Of a DNA stretch of 64,000 bases, positions 61,101 to 63,496 are shown in pieces. The stretch spans positions 22,589,755 through 22,653,754 of the forward strand of contig OZ020304.1 of NCBI GenBank assembly GCA_963971305.1, given 5' to 3'. The stretch's first letter is position 1. Every line of letters starts with the position of its first letter. Both the position numbers and the translations under genes were made by a program. The stretch comes from Arcuatula senhousia. Taxonomy: Eukaryota; Mollusca; Bivalvia; Mytilida; Mytilidae. A model generated the notes under the pieces. That model was not told the DNA's origin, searched no databases, and was given only the letters and a program-made list of their open reading frames with translations.

Positions 61101-63496
61101 ACTGAGAAACGTCCTTTCTCTTGTAAAAATTTGTATATTTCATTTTTGTTTACATTTCAGAACCCATCTGGTACAACCTGCTCTGCAGACCTGAAATCTA
61201 ATGCTGTATTAAGATACTCAGACAGATCAGTTTACACTGTAACTTTAAAACTGAAGGATAAGCAAGGTTCTACTGTAGATCAGCTGTTTACAGTCAATAT
61301 TGAGGACATGAATGATCCACCACAGGTATGAAACTGACATTCTAGTGGTGTCCAGTGTCCTGCATACTCACAAAATTTCTGTTAAGTTTTCTGAGCGATT
61401 TCATGTCATAGCTGCTTGATAATTGGCATGTAGCCTCCTATTATAGTACTTATATGGTGTAAAGCGATTTTATGCCTGCAACTCATCTATTTCCTTTTTT
61501 CTGAATAACTTAAGACACAGGTGACATACCTATTTCATGGAAGACCACCATTCCAAGTTAAGCCCTTGCATGCCTTCTAAAAGAAAATAATGTTCTCAAT
61601 TAAAAAAGGTCTCATGGGTCTGTTATTGCCAATTTTCTTCATATGCCACATTTAAATCTTCTTTGAAATTGTGTTTTAACTTGTAAGATAAATCCTGGGT
61701 ATTAAATCTTATTTTGGTGATTGATGCTGCAATAAAAAATGTTTTTTTCCTAATGATGAATGATTTTGGTTAGGATATTTTACTAAATGGAGTTGAGGGT
61801 ACCAGTATAAATTTAATGGAGAACACAGTTGATGCTGATATAGCTGAGTTATCTGCCCTTGATCCAGATGAAGGTCAGACTCACACCTTTACCTTGGAAG
61901 ATGGAAGCAAAAAGTTTGAACTTCAAGGAAACATTTTAAGAGTAAGTAAAAAGGTCTTAATTTTTATGGGCTGTCAACTCTTTACATTTATTGTTAACCT
62001 TGTCTGTCACCTAGTGGTTATGTCTGTTTAGGACATAACTTTTGTAAGAGATTTTTTCAGCAATTGCCTGTTGCAGCAACTTGAACTTTGGTATTTTATT
62101 TAAGTATGATTTGGTATATTATTTTTGGGACAGTGAACAGTGACTCAACGAATTCTTTTATACCCCATCTACAAAAGTTGGGGGCATATAGTGTTCTGGT
62201 CTGTCTGTCCCATGTTGTGAGATGGGCAATTATGTCTTTCGGAGATATTCTTGTTTCAGAAAAAAATAAAAGATAATGGGGGATTGCACCTAGTGTACAA
62301 TACTTTAAGGGATTATATTTCAAAGCATTATGTTTTCAATATTAGTCAAATATAGCCTACATTTACTTTAAGAATTTGTTAAGTGTTAGAATTCAAAATA
62401 ACTTTCATTTAACTGTTATCTATATGCTTTCTACTTGTACAAATATGTAGTTTTAAGATCAATATTCATTCTAAAGAATGCATCACAAGGTTATATTCAT
62501 CTATACATGTGTTACACACTGAATAATTTTCTCCAAATTTCCAGGTAAAAGCTGAAGCTGTGATTGATTATGAGTCCCAGACAGAATATTCTGTGTCCAT
62601 CACTGTAGAAGATTCAGGAACCCCACCGAAAATGATCACCAAGGTTGTCAAGATACTGGTAGAGAATGCCAATGAAGACATCACAGAACTAGAACTGGAT
62701 AATAACCAGGTACATAAAAAATAAGGTCATGTTCAACATTCCCTCCTAGGGCACCCTGGGTAGATTATTTTTCACGGGATAAAAATTAAAATAGAACACA
62801 GGTGACTTCTGTTTTGCATGGGTCAATGGTATTTTTAATAAATAAAAGAGTACATTTGGAACAACCTAGGTTACATATTACATTACCCAGGTTGTTCTCG
62901 TTTTGCCCCAAGTGAGCAACTTTTTTCCTACCTATGGTTCCCTGGATTGTAATGTCAAACACAAGCTGAATTACAAAAATTACTCATAGGCAATAGAATC
63001 AATGACCAATCTTGTATTAAATGTCCAAACATTCTGGATTGAGGTAAATTACAATGGTCCTGACTTGCTGCAGGTATTAAAAAAACCTGATATATTAAAC
63101 TAAATCTATAGAAACTAAATCAATTTGACATAGTAAACTTCACAAAAATTAGCCAAAAAAGGATATCCTCCCAGTCCTTAACCCCCCCCTTAAAAAAAAC
63201 CCTAAAACAAACAGGTTTATGGCTCCTAACATAAGGTTTGATTTCTAAATGTTTAGGGTAAGTTACACTATGCATTTGTATTTCATATTAGTGGATTTCA
63301 CAATTTGATAAATGTAATGTTTTGCGTTATTTCCTTGTTCTTTTTTTAGGTTGTAGAAAACAGTGACCTGGATACAGTTGTTGGAACATTACTGGTTACA
63401 GATCCTGACAATAGTGTTGAGCAAACCCAAACATACAGGTTTGTTCTGGTAAACAGTGCAGAGGGAAGATTCAAAATAGAGGGTGATCAATTGAAG
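21358..63496 (+). CDS. Large TSP1-repeat/cadherin-repeat secreted or surface protein (25 exons, open at the right edge)
   Basis: Twenty-five exons join in phase without a stop into 1,649 residues. Order: signal peptide (1-24); nine thrombospondin type-1-like repeats (about 30-517), each with the W-x-x-W..C..C start and CGG/CxGxxCP signature; an EGF-like segment with a Cys-rich linker (about 518-634); then ten cadherin repeats, closing in motifs NANDPP, DVNDRP, DVNEAP, DANDPA, NVNEAP, DINDPP, DINESP, DMNDPP and NANED; the tenth is cut by the window. Cadherin linker motifs bind calcium, and TSP1 repeats bind glycans or matrix, so an extracellular adhesion role is inferred. No transmembrane segment or cytoplasmic tail is in the window. 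I do not recognise a named orthologue. The first in-frame ATG, 21358, precedes the hydrophobic leader directly and is used as start. Introns range from about 0.35 to 8.8 kb and are packed with repeats. Individual exons are listed separately. Confidence 0.85.
22540..22800. repeat. Diverged ACCCACGG-type repeat region in intron 1
   Basis: GAAACCCACGGGTTCTTCTTTTGCTTCGAC and a second diverged copy AGAAACCAAGGAGTTCCTC lie left. AAGAGAAGAACCCG lies inverted at the right (about 22785). Probably a decayed foldback related to the one at 9545. Confidence 0.4.
22845..22989. mobile_element. Foldback MITE with 8-bp target duplication
   Basis: The arms, about 65 bp each, run from CACAGGCGTTTGGGTC to ATTTTCATCCCGT and are inverted from ACGGGATGAAAATTTT to GACCCAAACGCCTGTG, with few mismatches. 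GTTAGAAT stands directly outside both ends (22837-22844 and 22990-22997), an exact 8-bp direct repeat as made by hAT-type transposases. The loop is about 15 bp. Confidence 0.85.
23602..24023 (-). mobile_element. Hairpin-ended element, family C (TGTCTCGCCTGC), copy 1
   Basis: The stem-loop TGTCTCGCCTGCGACG..GCGGAAGGCGAGACAT opens the element, followed by GGCGGCGGCGGCAGC and two core units (TTTTGTAAGACTTTTGTGGAC; CAGTGACTCTGTGAACTTAGG). The far end GCAGGCGAGACA at 23989-24000 is the exact inverse of TGTCTCGCCTGC and is followed by TACTTTTAGTGGCCACAC. Non-coding, in intron 1. Confidence 0.75.
24304..24510 (+). mobile_element. tRNA-derived SINE
   Basis: GATGTAGTGGTTAACGCG resembles an RNA polymerase III box A and GTGGTTCGATCC a box B, 34 bp apart. 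The body continues CTCGTCAGGGGTGAAAATTTC, TTTGCGAGGATGGTCTCAAG, CCTTCGGAAGGGACG and GCACGTTAAAGACCCC. It does not fold as a functional tRNA and has a long non-tRNA body, so it is a SINE. The 3' end runs into a retrotransposon tail at about 24563. Confidence 0.65.
24563..25034 (+). pseudogene. Non-LTR retrotransposon C-terminal tail
   Basis: Open frame KGHTRKLKYLNIDNLAAGK.. through PTCPMCKKDVEDRQHFLVLC to ..ARSNQL and a TAA stop. CPMC-x7-HF-x3-C is the zinc-knuckle-like end of many non-LTR polyproteins. It is 5' truncated, as usual for LINE copies. The frame is intact over 150 codons, suggesting a young copy. In intron 1 of the TSP1-cadherin gene. Confidence 0.75.
25035..25810. other. Retroelement 3' region, then unassigned sequence
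   Basis: 25035-25200 is likely the untranslated end of the preceding element, closing near CAACAACAACAACAGC. The rest is AT-rich with no recognisable gene. The short frame at 25619-25810 has no family signature. Confidence 0.35.
25818..25865. mobile_element. 48-bp perfect foldback with direct flanking repeat
   Basis: Arms of 21 bp (CATAGACCTGTATATTAAATA and its exact inverse) enclose a 6-bp loop, TTTAAT. TCAAAAT stands directly outside on both sides (25811-25817 and 25866-25872). A perfect stem plus flanking direct repeats suggests a minute mobile element or the residue of one. Confidence 0.7.
26440..26684 (+). pseudogene. Non-LTR retrotransposon tail fragment
   Basis: KIEDEFHFICECDLFENSRN.. 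and KFKYLMNASETDVLIR match in order the tail at 4093-4545 (EIEDEIHFLIDC; KLIFLLTSEDPMVLK) with diverged sequence. Ends with TAG at 26681. Only about 55 codons are recognisable. Confidence 0.6.
26700..27189. other. No gene seen
   Basis: AT-rich intron sequence without recognised repeats except CCGATAATATGG..CGGGCCCCGATCG near 26800. Confidence 0.4.
27190..27417 (+). repeat. Tandem duplication, 114-bp unit
   Basis: AAGACTACTGAAACAACATA to GAAAGATCTAAAGTATG occurs twice head to tail, the second starting 114 bp after the first, with only a few differences. It lies just before the zinc-finger exon at 27469. Confidence 0.85.
27469..27706 (+). CDS. C2H2 zinc-finger protein, first exon (possible nested gene)
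   Basis: ATG start, then an acidic segment (MSSKGDFLDWDDSDINLDLL), a Lys-rich nuclear-localisation-like stretch (AKKVKK) and one zinc finger YQCPECDNSYSSVSGFRGHL..KH (C-x2-C-x12-H-x4-H). A GTGAGT donor leaves phase 1. The frame lies in intron 1 of the TSP1-cadherin gene on the same strand. It could be a nested gene or the first exon of a transposon-borne protein. Without the rest its function is unknown beyond likely nucleic-acid binding. Confidence 0.55.
27880..28085 (+). repeat. Dispersed repeat GAGCACCTGAGTTCACTC, copy 1
   Basis: The order CAGAGCACCTGAGTTCACTC, GTTTTT.., CATTTGGATGTCCC, TTGGTACCTC matches the segment at 34965-35150 (GGAGCACCCGAGTTCACTC.., ACTTGAATGCCC, TTGGTGCCTC). No frame is conserved between them. 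Both look like the 3' part of an untranslated retroelement end. Confidence 0.55.
28090..29340. other. AT-rich stretch, nothing recognised
   Basis: Intron 1 sequence with poly-A runs and a short GACAGACAGACAGAC stretch near 28550. No gene or clear repeat is supported. Confidence 0.4.
29353..29690 (+). pseudogene. Non-LTR retrotransposon C-terminal end with GAA tail
   Basis: Frame SVPSDNRTRGNAVFRALHTG.., FPPRTIATWNFIPPEVRNSP.., ending VM and TAA at 29556. The FPRTI-x-x-W-N-x-x-P motif is typical of the C-terminus of LINE polyproteins that end at this point. A GAAGAAGAAGAAGAAG run at 29660-29676 may be the 3' microsatellite end. The upstream RT is absent. Confidence 0.7.
29936..30250. mobile_element. 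Family C-like fragment
   Basis: TTCTCGCCTACCATG..AAAGACGAGACTTAGGTATG is a diverged version of the family C hairpin, followed by GGCGGCATCGGCGTC and a core (CTAGTTATGGTACATC, TTGATATTTGGTATGCAG). The far end was not located. Confidence 0.5.
30645..30857 (+). CDS. Possible second exon of the zinc-finger gene
   Basis: A 213-bp stop-free stretch sits exactly between a TTATTTCAG acceptor and a CCTG|GTATGT donor. Its start phase fits the phase-1 donor at 27706, giving ..NVKRQSLSRISKYKL. The residues (HVVKYSIAYIEQCNNAF.. LLKMSQIQGKGKF) match no family I know. It ends 56 bp before TSP1-cadherin exon 2, so a third exon would have to lie within later introns. The link to the zinc finger is inference from phase only. 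Confidence 0.4.
30914..31143 (+). CDS. TSP1-cadherin exon 2: TSP1 repeat 5 and start of 6
   Basis: TATTTTGCAG acceptor, phase 0. Encodes MSPWSGWTEC.. and the first half of repeat 6 (VSEWSEWGPCSSDCGVG). The GTATGA donor leaves phase 2 and joins exon 3 to give GVGVSERKRSV. Confidence 0.87.
31748..32665. mobile_element. hAT-type non-autonomous element with exact 8-bp TSD
   Basis: Terminal inverted repeats CAAGGGTCTGGAAA (31748-31761) and TTTCCAGACCCTTG (32652-32665) are perfect over 14 bp. ATCTACAT flanks both ends exactly (31740-31747 and 32666-32673). The 918-bp interior has no transposase frame. TIR form and 8-bp duplication fit the hAT superfamily. It sits in TSP1-cadherin intron 2. Confidence 0.88.
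32908..33184 (+). CDS. TSP1-cadherin exon 3: end of TSP1 repeat 6, repeat 7
   Basis: TTTATACAG acceptor. One base completes the split Ser codon, then SERKRSVTTPESCGGSSCP.. and repeat 7 (MSDWGEWSSCSNKCGFG..), closing with NVDCV. Donor GTAAGT, phase 0. Confidence 0.87.
33427..34860 (-). mobile_element. 5'-truncated non-LTR retrotransposon
   Basis: The element carries the coding remnant 33662-34843 and a 3' region ending near 33430, where the minus strand shows AATAAA (plus TTTATT at about 33437). The 5' truncation is just upstream of the D-D motif of the RT. On the other side the dispersed repeat 34850-35155 begins. It lies in TSP1-cadherin intron 3, opposite to the gene. Confidence 0.75.
33662..34843 (-). 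pseudogene. RT thumb and C-terminal region of a jockey-like retrotransposon
   Basis: A 393-codon frame is intact to its stop. It begins at the remains of the catalytic box (..NPDDTSF, where FADDTS is usual) and continues with W-x-x-x-W-x-x-x-x-NPDKTDIVIFS, HLGLTFSSDAKWNTHI, the thumb segment (LYLVFIRPMFEYASEVW) and a C-terminal C-x-CG..ED-x-x-HFFLVCPLY zinc-knuckle. The fingers and endonuclease are missing, so it cannot be active. The long intact frame points to a recent insertion. Confidence 0.85.
34850..35155 (+). repeat. Dispersed repeat GAGCACCTGAGTTCACTC, copy 2
   Basis: TTGTTGTTAAAATTTGTTTT, then GGAGCACCCGAGTTCACTC, GTGTTTCTTCGTGC and TTGGTGCCTCTTTGC. Same order as 27880-28085. Abuts the truncated retrotransposon. 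Confidence 0.5.
35632..35751 (+). CDS. TSP1-cadherin exon 4: TSP1 repeat 8
   Basis: A 120-bp phase 0-0 exon encoding one short repeat, VSDWTSWSTCIRNC.. to ..CQGQPCPLLS. Acceptor GTATACAG, donor GTGAGT. Same length as exon 5, so the two are probably duplicates. Confidence 0.85.
35949..36136. mobile_element. Small MITE, TIR GGGGTTCAAAT
   Basis: AGGGGTTCAAAT at the left is inverted at the right as ATTTGAACTCCT with one mismatch. GCATATA flanks both sides (35942-35948 and 36137-36143). The interior has GGTCAGGGACC and TCTGGACCCTC near opposite ends. In intron 4. Confidence 0.65.
36666..36722. repeat. Short hairpin, arms about 20 bp
   Basis: AACCATTGCACATTAACAGC pairs with GCTGTTAATGCTCAATGGTT with two mismatches around a 17-bp loop. 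Intron 4; no function assigned. Confidence 0.55.
37057..37176 (+). CDS. TSP1-cadherin exon 5: TSP1 repeat 9
   Basis: A 120-bp phase 0-0 exon encoding MNEWQAWEECRRDC.. to ..CRGASCPSKI. Acceptor CACTGTAG, donor GTAAGT. It is too short to appear as a long frame and was found by the WxxW..C pattern. Confidence 0.83.
37669..37935 (-). mobile_element. Family E element, copy 3 (truncated)
   Basis: A stem-loop (ATACGACCACAAA..TTTGGGATCGTAT) at 37672-37700 is followed by GTCGTTGTTGTCGTCATCG and a core resembling TTACTTGAGTAAATATTGACCG. The far end is replaced by the family A element that starts at 37945. Confidence 0.6.
37945..39539 (-). mobile_element. Family A element, copy 3, with SINE insertion
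   Basis: Hairpin 37945-37977 (TAGCTCACCTGGACC, AAA, GGTCCATGTGAGCTA), then GTCGTCTGTCGTCTGTCG and the core CTCCTCTGAAACTACTGAAC. Next come units of about 160 bp marked by TTATAGGGGTTAC..GCCCCTTAAAGG and GCAGATAGAGAAAAGCTG. The far end CCAGGTGAGCGATTCAGG..GGGAGCCTCTTG repeats the AGGTGAGC hairpin arm. A SINE occupies 38857-39367. Intron 5. Confidence 0.8.
38857..39367 (-). mobile_element. SINE-like retroposon with TSD, inserted in family A element
   Basis: On the minus strand it starts CCTGTGCGGTTTCCGGGTGG, contains GTGCCCCAAGTGGTTGAATG (tRNA-like) and GCACGTTAAAGAACCC, and ends in TAAC repeats (plus TTAGTTAGTTAG at 38857). The host sequence TTTTTGGCCTATAG is duplicated at 38843-38856 and 39371-39384, a 14-bp target duplication. 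This shows the insertion boundaries directly. Confidence 0.85.
39554..40073 (-). mobile_element. Family B element, copy 2
   Basis: Hairpin ATGTCTCCCCCCAC..GTGGGGAGACAT at 39554-39583, a GTCCGTCCGTCCGTCTGTCC microsatellite, and two cores (GCAACTCCTCTGAAACTACTG; GAAACTTGGTAT-TAGGAAGG; GTAGTTGTGCAT). The far end GGGGAGACATCATTTTTG..GGCAAAAACAAACTTTAATTC repeats the GGGGAGACAT arm. It follows the family A element after 14 bp. Confidence 0.8.
40074..40942. other. Intron 5 remainder, no feature seen
   Basis: AT-rich sequence up to the exon 6 acceptor. No repeat ends or coding frame recognised. Confidence 0.4.
40943..41143 (+). CDS. TSP1-cadherin exon 6: EGF-like/Cys-rich linker
   Basis: 201 bp, phase 0-0. 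Encodes DFQHCHEKCTMLCNQGVCSC (EGF-like half) and then paired CP..C motifs up to FTNCNS. Acceptor GACTTGTAG, donor GTAAGT. The last 78 bp, donor included, are repeated downstream, so longer in-frame forms are possible. Confidence 0.8.
41144..41275 (+). repeat. 78-bp tandem copies of the exon 6 end with its splice donor
   Basis: The unit runs from GTAAGTCTGG to TGTAACTCG. Copy 2 (41144-41221) is complete and again ends at a GTAAGT donor; copy 3 (41222-41275) is cut by an insertion. 78 bp is 26 codons and copy 2 is open in frame (VSLEYCPPNR..SFTNCNS), so use of the second donor would add 26 residues including two more YCPPNR/SNC motifs. In copy 3 the frame meets a stop at 41276-41278. Confidence 0.85.
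41389..43191. mobile_element. Element with perfect 31-bp terminal inverted repeats
   Basis: GGCCTAAATTAAAATATTGT.. at 41389-41419 is the exact inverse of 43161-43191 over 31 bp, and GACCGACCC/GGGTCGGGAG continue the pairing inward. Interior of about 1.8 kb has CCTACCTACCTACC runs at the right and GTTGCGACTGAAAATATTTTATT-type repeats at the left. No clear transposase. Confidence 0.75.
42212..42310 (-). mobile_element. Hairpin-ended element fragment, family F
   Basis: The stem-loop TTAGGGCCCCGCATT..AATGCGTCACCCTATAG is followed by GTCCGTCCGTCCGCGTCTGTC and TTTTAGTCGGGATAATC. Same order as other hairpin-ended families with a different hairpin. Far end not found. Confidence 0.45.
43329..44107 (-). 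mobile_element. Family B element, copy 3
   Basis: Hairpin 43329-43358 (ATGTCTCCCCCCTC..GTAGGGAGACAT), GTCCGTCCGTCTGTCCGTC, then four core units of about 175 bp (GCGCAACTCCTCTGAAAC, GAAACTTGGTATATAGGAAG, GGAGTTATGGCCCTTTGAAC). Far end GGGGGGAGACATCGTTTTTG..AAACAAACTTTAATTC. Intron 6. Confidence 0.82.
44356..45855 (-). mobile_element. Family A element, copy 4
   Basis: Hairpin 44356-44388 identical in form to the 37945 copy, GTCGTCGTCGTCGTCGTCG, core CTCCTCTGAAACTACTGAAC, then seven units of about 160 bp (TTATAGGGGTTACGG near 44720, 44883, 45047, 45205, 45364, 45520, 45680). Far end CCAGGTGAGCGATTCAGGCTCCTGGGAGCCTCTTG. Most complete copy here. Intron 6. Confidence 0.85.
45960..46109 (+). CDS. 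TSP1-cadherin exon 7: Cys-rich, sushi-like linker
   Basis: 150 bp, phase 0-0. Encodes TYGAKCKGDCNDDWILILPP..VQC..DSTWSKPEMFCSPPNHPPTD. The W-x-x-P-x-x-x-C ending resembles the second half of a sushi (CCP) domain, but only part of a domain is present. Acceptor TATTTTTAG, donor GTAAGT. The exon end is amplified in the next intron. Confidence 0.8.
46110..47670 (+). repeat. Minisatellite built from the exon 7 end plus donor site (about 19 copies)
   Basis: Each unit of about 68-101 bp contains GTAAGTATCTGACAGACAG, an ACAG/GACA simple-repeat stretch of variable length, then GATAGCAC-TGGTC, CTGAGATGTTCTGTAG and CCACCTACTGAT. The second half is the final part of exon 7 coding sequence and the first half its splice donor and first intron bases. 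Copies end near 46169, 46237, 46307, 46406 and so on to 47632. Read in exon frame, GTA AGT ATC TGA stops at once, so retained copies would truncate the protein. Confidence 0.85.
47925..48012 (+). pseudogene. Decayed partial copy of exon 8
   Basis: GCCACTCTTACAAAGAT, TCTACATGAACTCAGTTGAC, AAAGATAGTTTTGAT and AACATGTGTACAGTAT match exon 8 in order, but about 27 bp of the middle of exon 8 are missing and several bases differ. It lies about 30 bp before the real exon 8 and has no good acceptor. Confidence 0.75.
48042..48238 (+). CDS. TSP1-cadherin exon 8: cadherin repeat 1, first part
   Basis: Acceptor CTCGTTTCAG. Encodes IEIDMTLTKIAENTPAGTC.. to ..NFEDPPTE. The donor is taken as GTAGGT at 48239, giving phase 2; reading on would meet TAG at 48240. 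This donor joins exon 9 in phase as PPTEWNISI. Confidence 0.8.
48702..48804 (+). CDS. TSP1-cadherin exon 9: cadherin repeat 1, end
   Basis: 103 bp. Encodes WNISIRSTDLAGDHVTKVF.. to NANDPPKAVY, with the calcium-linker motif NANDPP. Acceptor ATTGTAG, donor GTAAGT, phase 0. Confidence 0.82.
48943..49170 (+). repeat. Intronic dispersed repeat (CAGGTCTATCGCTCAC)
   Basis: CCAGATTTCATGGAGTGAAA, AGAAATTTGCATAACAATTTTCTCAGCAAC, TTTCAGGTCTATCGCTCACATATTTCCTG, TTTAACGAAATCTGGCCA. Related copies in the same order lie at 48316-48535, about 50870-51030, 56466-56690 and 61370-61500, all in introns of this gene. No coding content. Confidence 0.6.
49356..50737 (-). mobile_element. Family A element, copy 5 (diverged subfamily)
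   Basis: Hairpin 49356-49388 (TAGCTCACCTGACCC, GA, AGGGTCATGTGAGCTA), GTCCGTCGTCCGTCCGTCC, core TTCTCTGAAACCACTGAAGG, and about three long units of roughly 500 bp. Far end TCAGGTGAGCGATTCAGGCTCCTGGGAGCCTCTAG. Core sequence differs from copies 3 and 4, but the ends agree. Intron 9. Confidence 0.8.
51060..51221 (+). CDS. TSP1-cadherin exon 10: cadherin repeat 2, first half
   Basis: 162 bp, phase 0-0. LTPDSIPENSMVDTKVGCLS.. to ..NGQTCVK. Acceptor GTTTTTTAG, donor GTAAAG. Carries cysteines also seen in the matching place of repeat 6. Confidence 0.82.
51652..51874 (+). CDS. TSP1-cadherin exon 11: cadherin repeat 2 end, repeat 3 start
   Basis: 223 bp. Contains QDDGSPREKAYF and linker DVNDRP, then the IPEG start of repeat 3. 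Acceptor TCTTTAAAG, donor GTAAGA, phase 1. Corresponds to exon 19 in position and phase. Confidence 0.85.
52354..52556 (+). CDS. TSP1-cadherin exon 12: cadherin repeat 3, body
   Basis: 203 bp, phase 1 to 0. EDLVALITEDEDKDQTYTYE.. FDFETEENKEFTIDVKSTDNG. Acceptor GGCTACAG, donor GTGAGT. Confidence 0.86.
52578..52762. mobile_element. MITE, TIR GTCAAACCTG
   Basis: TACCGTCAAACCTGCCTTAA at the left and TTTGTAGACAGGTTTGACTGTA at the right are inverted over GTCAAACCTG. GGGCACCT occurs twice inside and GGGC near both ends. TA flanks are compatible with a Tc1/mariner-type target. Intron 12. Confidence 0.6.
52763..53355. other. Intron 12 remainder with a family D-like scrap
   Basis: 53040-53290 contains TTTTACGCCCATTCTACAAAAG..TGGGAATATAATGTTTTGG and ATGTCTTTTAAATATGTTCTTGTT, split and diverged pieces of the family D-like end. 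Otherwise no feature. Confidence 0.35.
53356..53485 (+). CDS. TSP1-cadherin exon 13: cadherin repeat 3 end, repeat 4 start
   Basis: 130 bp. VTSTITFKIKDVNEAP and then PQVRENGN. Acceptor AATTTTAG, donor GTGAGA, phase 1. Confidence 0.83.
53844..53965 (+). CDS. TSP1-cadherin exon 14: cadherin repeat 4, first half
   Basis: 122 bp. AVVIGTVEVNDYDRDDVLTL.. NFDCSELQ. Acceptor AATTTCAG, donor GTTAGA, phase 0. Confidence 0.82.
54552..54713 (+). CDS. TSP1-cadherin exon 15: cadherin repeat 4, second half
   Basis: 162 bp, phase 0-0. EINVHCTALLIAYSSFNYEE.., VTDKQGLTKIL and linker DANDPA. Acceptor CTATTTAAG, donor GTAAGT. Pairs with exon 22 (TDKQG/KDKQG, conserved Cys). Confidence 0.84.
55004..55171 (+). 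CDS. TSP1-cadherin exon 16: cadherin repeat 5, first half
   Basis: 168 bp, phase 0-0. DILVDNESVDEVSVEENKPD.. SGLFVIDGNILK. Acceptor CTTTTAAG, donor GTAAGT. Same length as exon 23 and similar ends (DIL.., ..GNIL). Confidence 0.86.
55430..56070 (-). mobile_element. Hairpin-ended element, family G (TGGCGGGGTAT)
   Basis: Stem-loop 55483-55511 (ATACCCCGCCAC..GTGGTAGGGTAT), preceded by a second diverged hairpin copy at 55430-55460, then GTGTCTGTCCGTCCGCC and three units (CCAATAACTTGAAAA; GATATTTTGCACAGCTG; TTTGATTTCCAGCATGAT; GAGATAGGCCACTTTGAAAAATC). Far end 56054-56064 TGGCGGGGTAT is the exact inverse of ATACCCCGCCA. Intron 16. Confidence 0.78.
56261..56425 (+). CDS. TSP1-cadherin exon 17: cadherin repeat 5, second half
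   Basis: 165 bp, phase 0-0. SSVIDYEKGSSFKVTLTTTD.. linker NVNEAP. Acceptor TTTTTGTAG, donor GTAATT. Same length as exon 24 (VIDYE in both). Confidence 0.86.
56825..56971 (+). CDS. TSP1-cadherin exon 18: cadherin repeat 6, first half
   Basis: 147 bp, phase 0-0. VEENSPAGVVVCDISTTDPD.. DGRFVIKDNKLQ. Acceptor TGTTTTCAG, donor GTAATT. Same length as exon 25 (V-EN, TDPDN, GRF). A mobile element begins 10 bp past the donor. Confidence 0.86.
56982..58602 (-). mobile_element. Family B element, copy 4, split by a nested family C element
   Basis: Hairpin 56982-57011 (ATGTCTCCCCCCAC..GTGGAGAGACAT) begins 10 bp after the exon 18 splice donor. The element resumes near 58364 with GTTTTTGTCGTTTCTGTCCG, one core unit and the far end GGGGGGAGACATCGTTTTT..AAACAAACTTTAATT. 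The nested element took the place between hairpin and microsatellite. Confidence 0.8.
57017..58343 (-). mobile_element. Family C element, copy 2, nested
   Basis: TGTCTCGCCTGC at 57017-57028 and its exact inverse GCAGGCGAGACA at 58332-58343 bound the element, followed by TACTTTTAGTGGCCACAC as at 24001. The opening hairpin is GCCTGCGACGAATAGTCGCAGAAGGC. A GGCGGCGATGGCGGCGGCGG stretch follows, then six units of about 182 bp (GTAAGACTTTTGTGGAC at about 57110, 57291, 57473, 57655, 57838, 58020). Non-coding. Confidence 0.85.
58940..59159 (+). CDS. TSP1-cadherin exon 19: cadherin repeat 6 end, repeat 7 start
   Basis: 220 bp. CNNKPCSLDHEQDKVFNI.., TDSGSPTLTFEKS, linker DINDPP and the IPENSD start of repeat 7. 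Acceptor TTGGAAG, donor GTAATT, phase 1. Confidence 0.86.
59329..59460. mobile_element. Foldback MITE, arms about 60 bp
   Basis: TACATAGCAAAATCTGCATCA at the left is inverted at the right as TGATACAGATTTTGCCATGTA, and CATACCTCGGGCC pairs with GGCCCTCGGTATG at the centre. 132 bp total, TA at both ends. Intron 19. Confidence 0.72.
59871..60055 (+). CDS. TSP1-cadherin exon 20: cadherin repeat 7, body
   Basis: 185 bp, phase 1 to 0. LVTVTDQDVGQTVTLQLLDN.. VMDHEKQAKYEVTVRAVDSG. Acceptor CCTTTTAG, donor GTAAGT. Confidence 0.87.
60519..60731 (+). CDS. TSP1-cadherin exon 21: cadherin repeat 7 end, repeat 8 first half
   Basis: 213 bp, phase 0-0. SETVITIEVLDINESP, then VPESSPIGTVIGQITVFDPD.. DIVCEKA. 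Acceptor ATTTACAG, donor GTGAGA. It covers what exons 13 and 14 cover together, so one intron was lost here or gained there. Confidence 0.86.
61161..61325 (+). CDS. TSP1-cadherin exon 22: cadherin repeat 8, second half
   Basis: 165 bp, phase 0-0. NPSGTTCSADLKSNAVLRYS.., LKDKQGSTVDQLF and linker DMNDPP. Acceptor CATTTCAG, donor GTATGA. Confidence 0.85.
61774..61941 (+). CDS. TSP1-cadherin exon 23: cadherin repeat 9, first half
   Basis: 168 bp, phase 0-0. DILLNGVEGTSINLMENTVD.. FELQGNILR. Acceptor TGGTTAG, donor GTAAGT. Confidence 0.86.
62159..62276. mobile_element. Family D-like fragment
   Basis: Stem-loop TATACCCCATCTACAAAAG..TTGGGGGCATATA, then GTCTGTCTGTCCCATGTTGTGAGATGGG and ATGTCTTTCGGAGATATTCTTGTTT. 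Nearly the same order as 13166-13285. Intron 23. Confidence 0.55.
62545..62709 (+). CDS. TSP1-cadherin exon 24: cadherin repeat 9, second half
   Basis: 165 bp, phase 0-0. VKAEAVIDYESQTEYSVSIT.., EDSGTPPKM, degenerate linker NANED. Acceptor ATTTCCAG, donor GTACAT. Confidence 0.86.
62855..62897. repeat. Short inverted repeat GGAACAACCTAGG
   Basis: GGAACAACCTAGGT and ACCCAGGTTGTTCT flank about 15 bp of spacer. Intron 24; no function assigned. Confidence 0.45.
63350..63496 (+). CDS. TSP1-cadherin exon 25: cadherin repeat 10, first half
   Basis: 147 bp, phase 0-0. VVENSDLDTVVGTLLVTDPD.. EGRFKIEGDQLK. Acceptor TTTTTTTAG, donor GTTTGT. The rest of the repeat must lie beyond the window. Confidence 0.85.
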
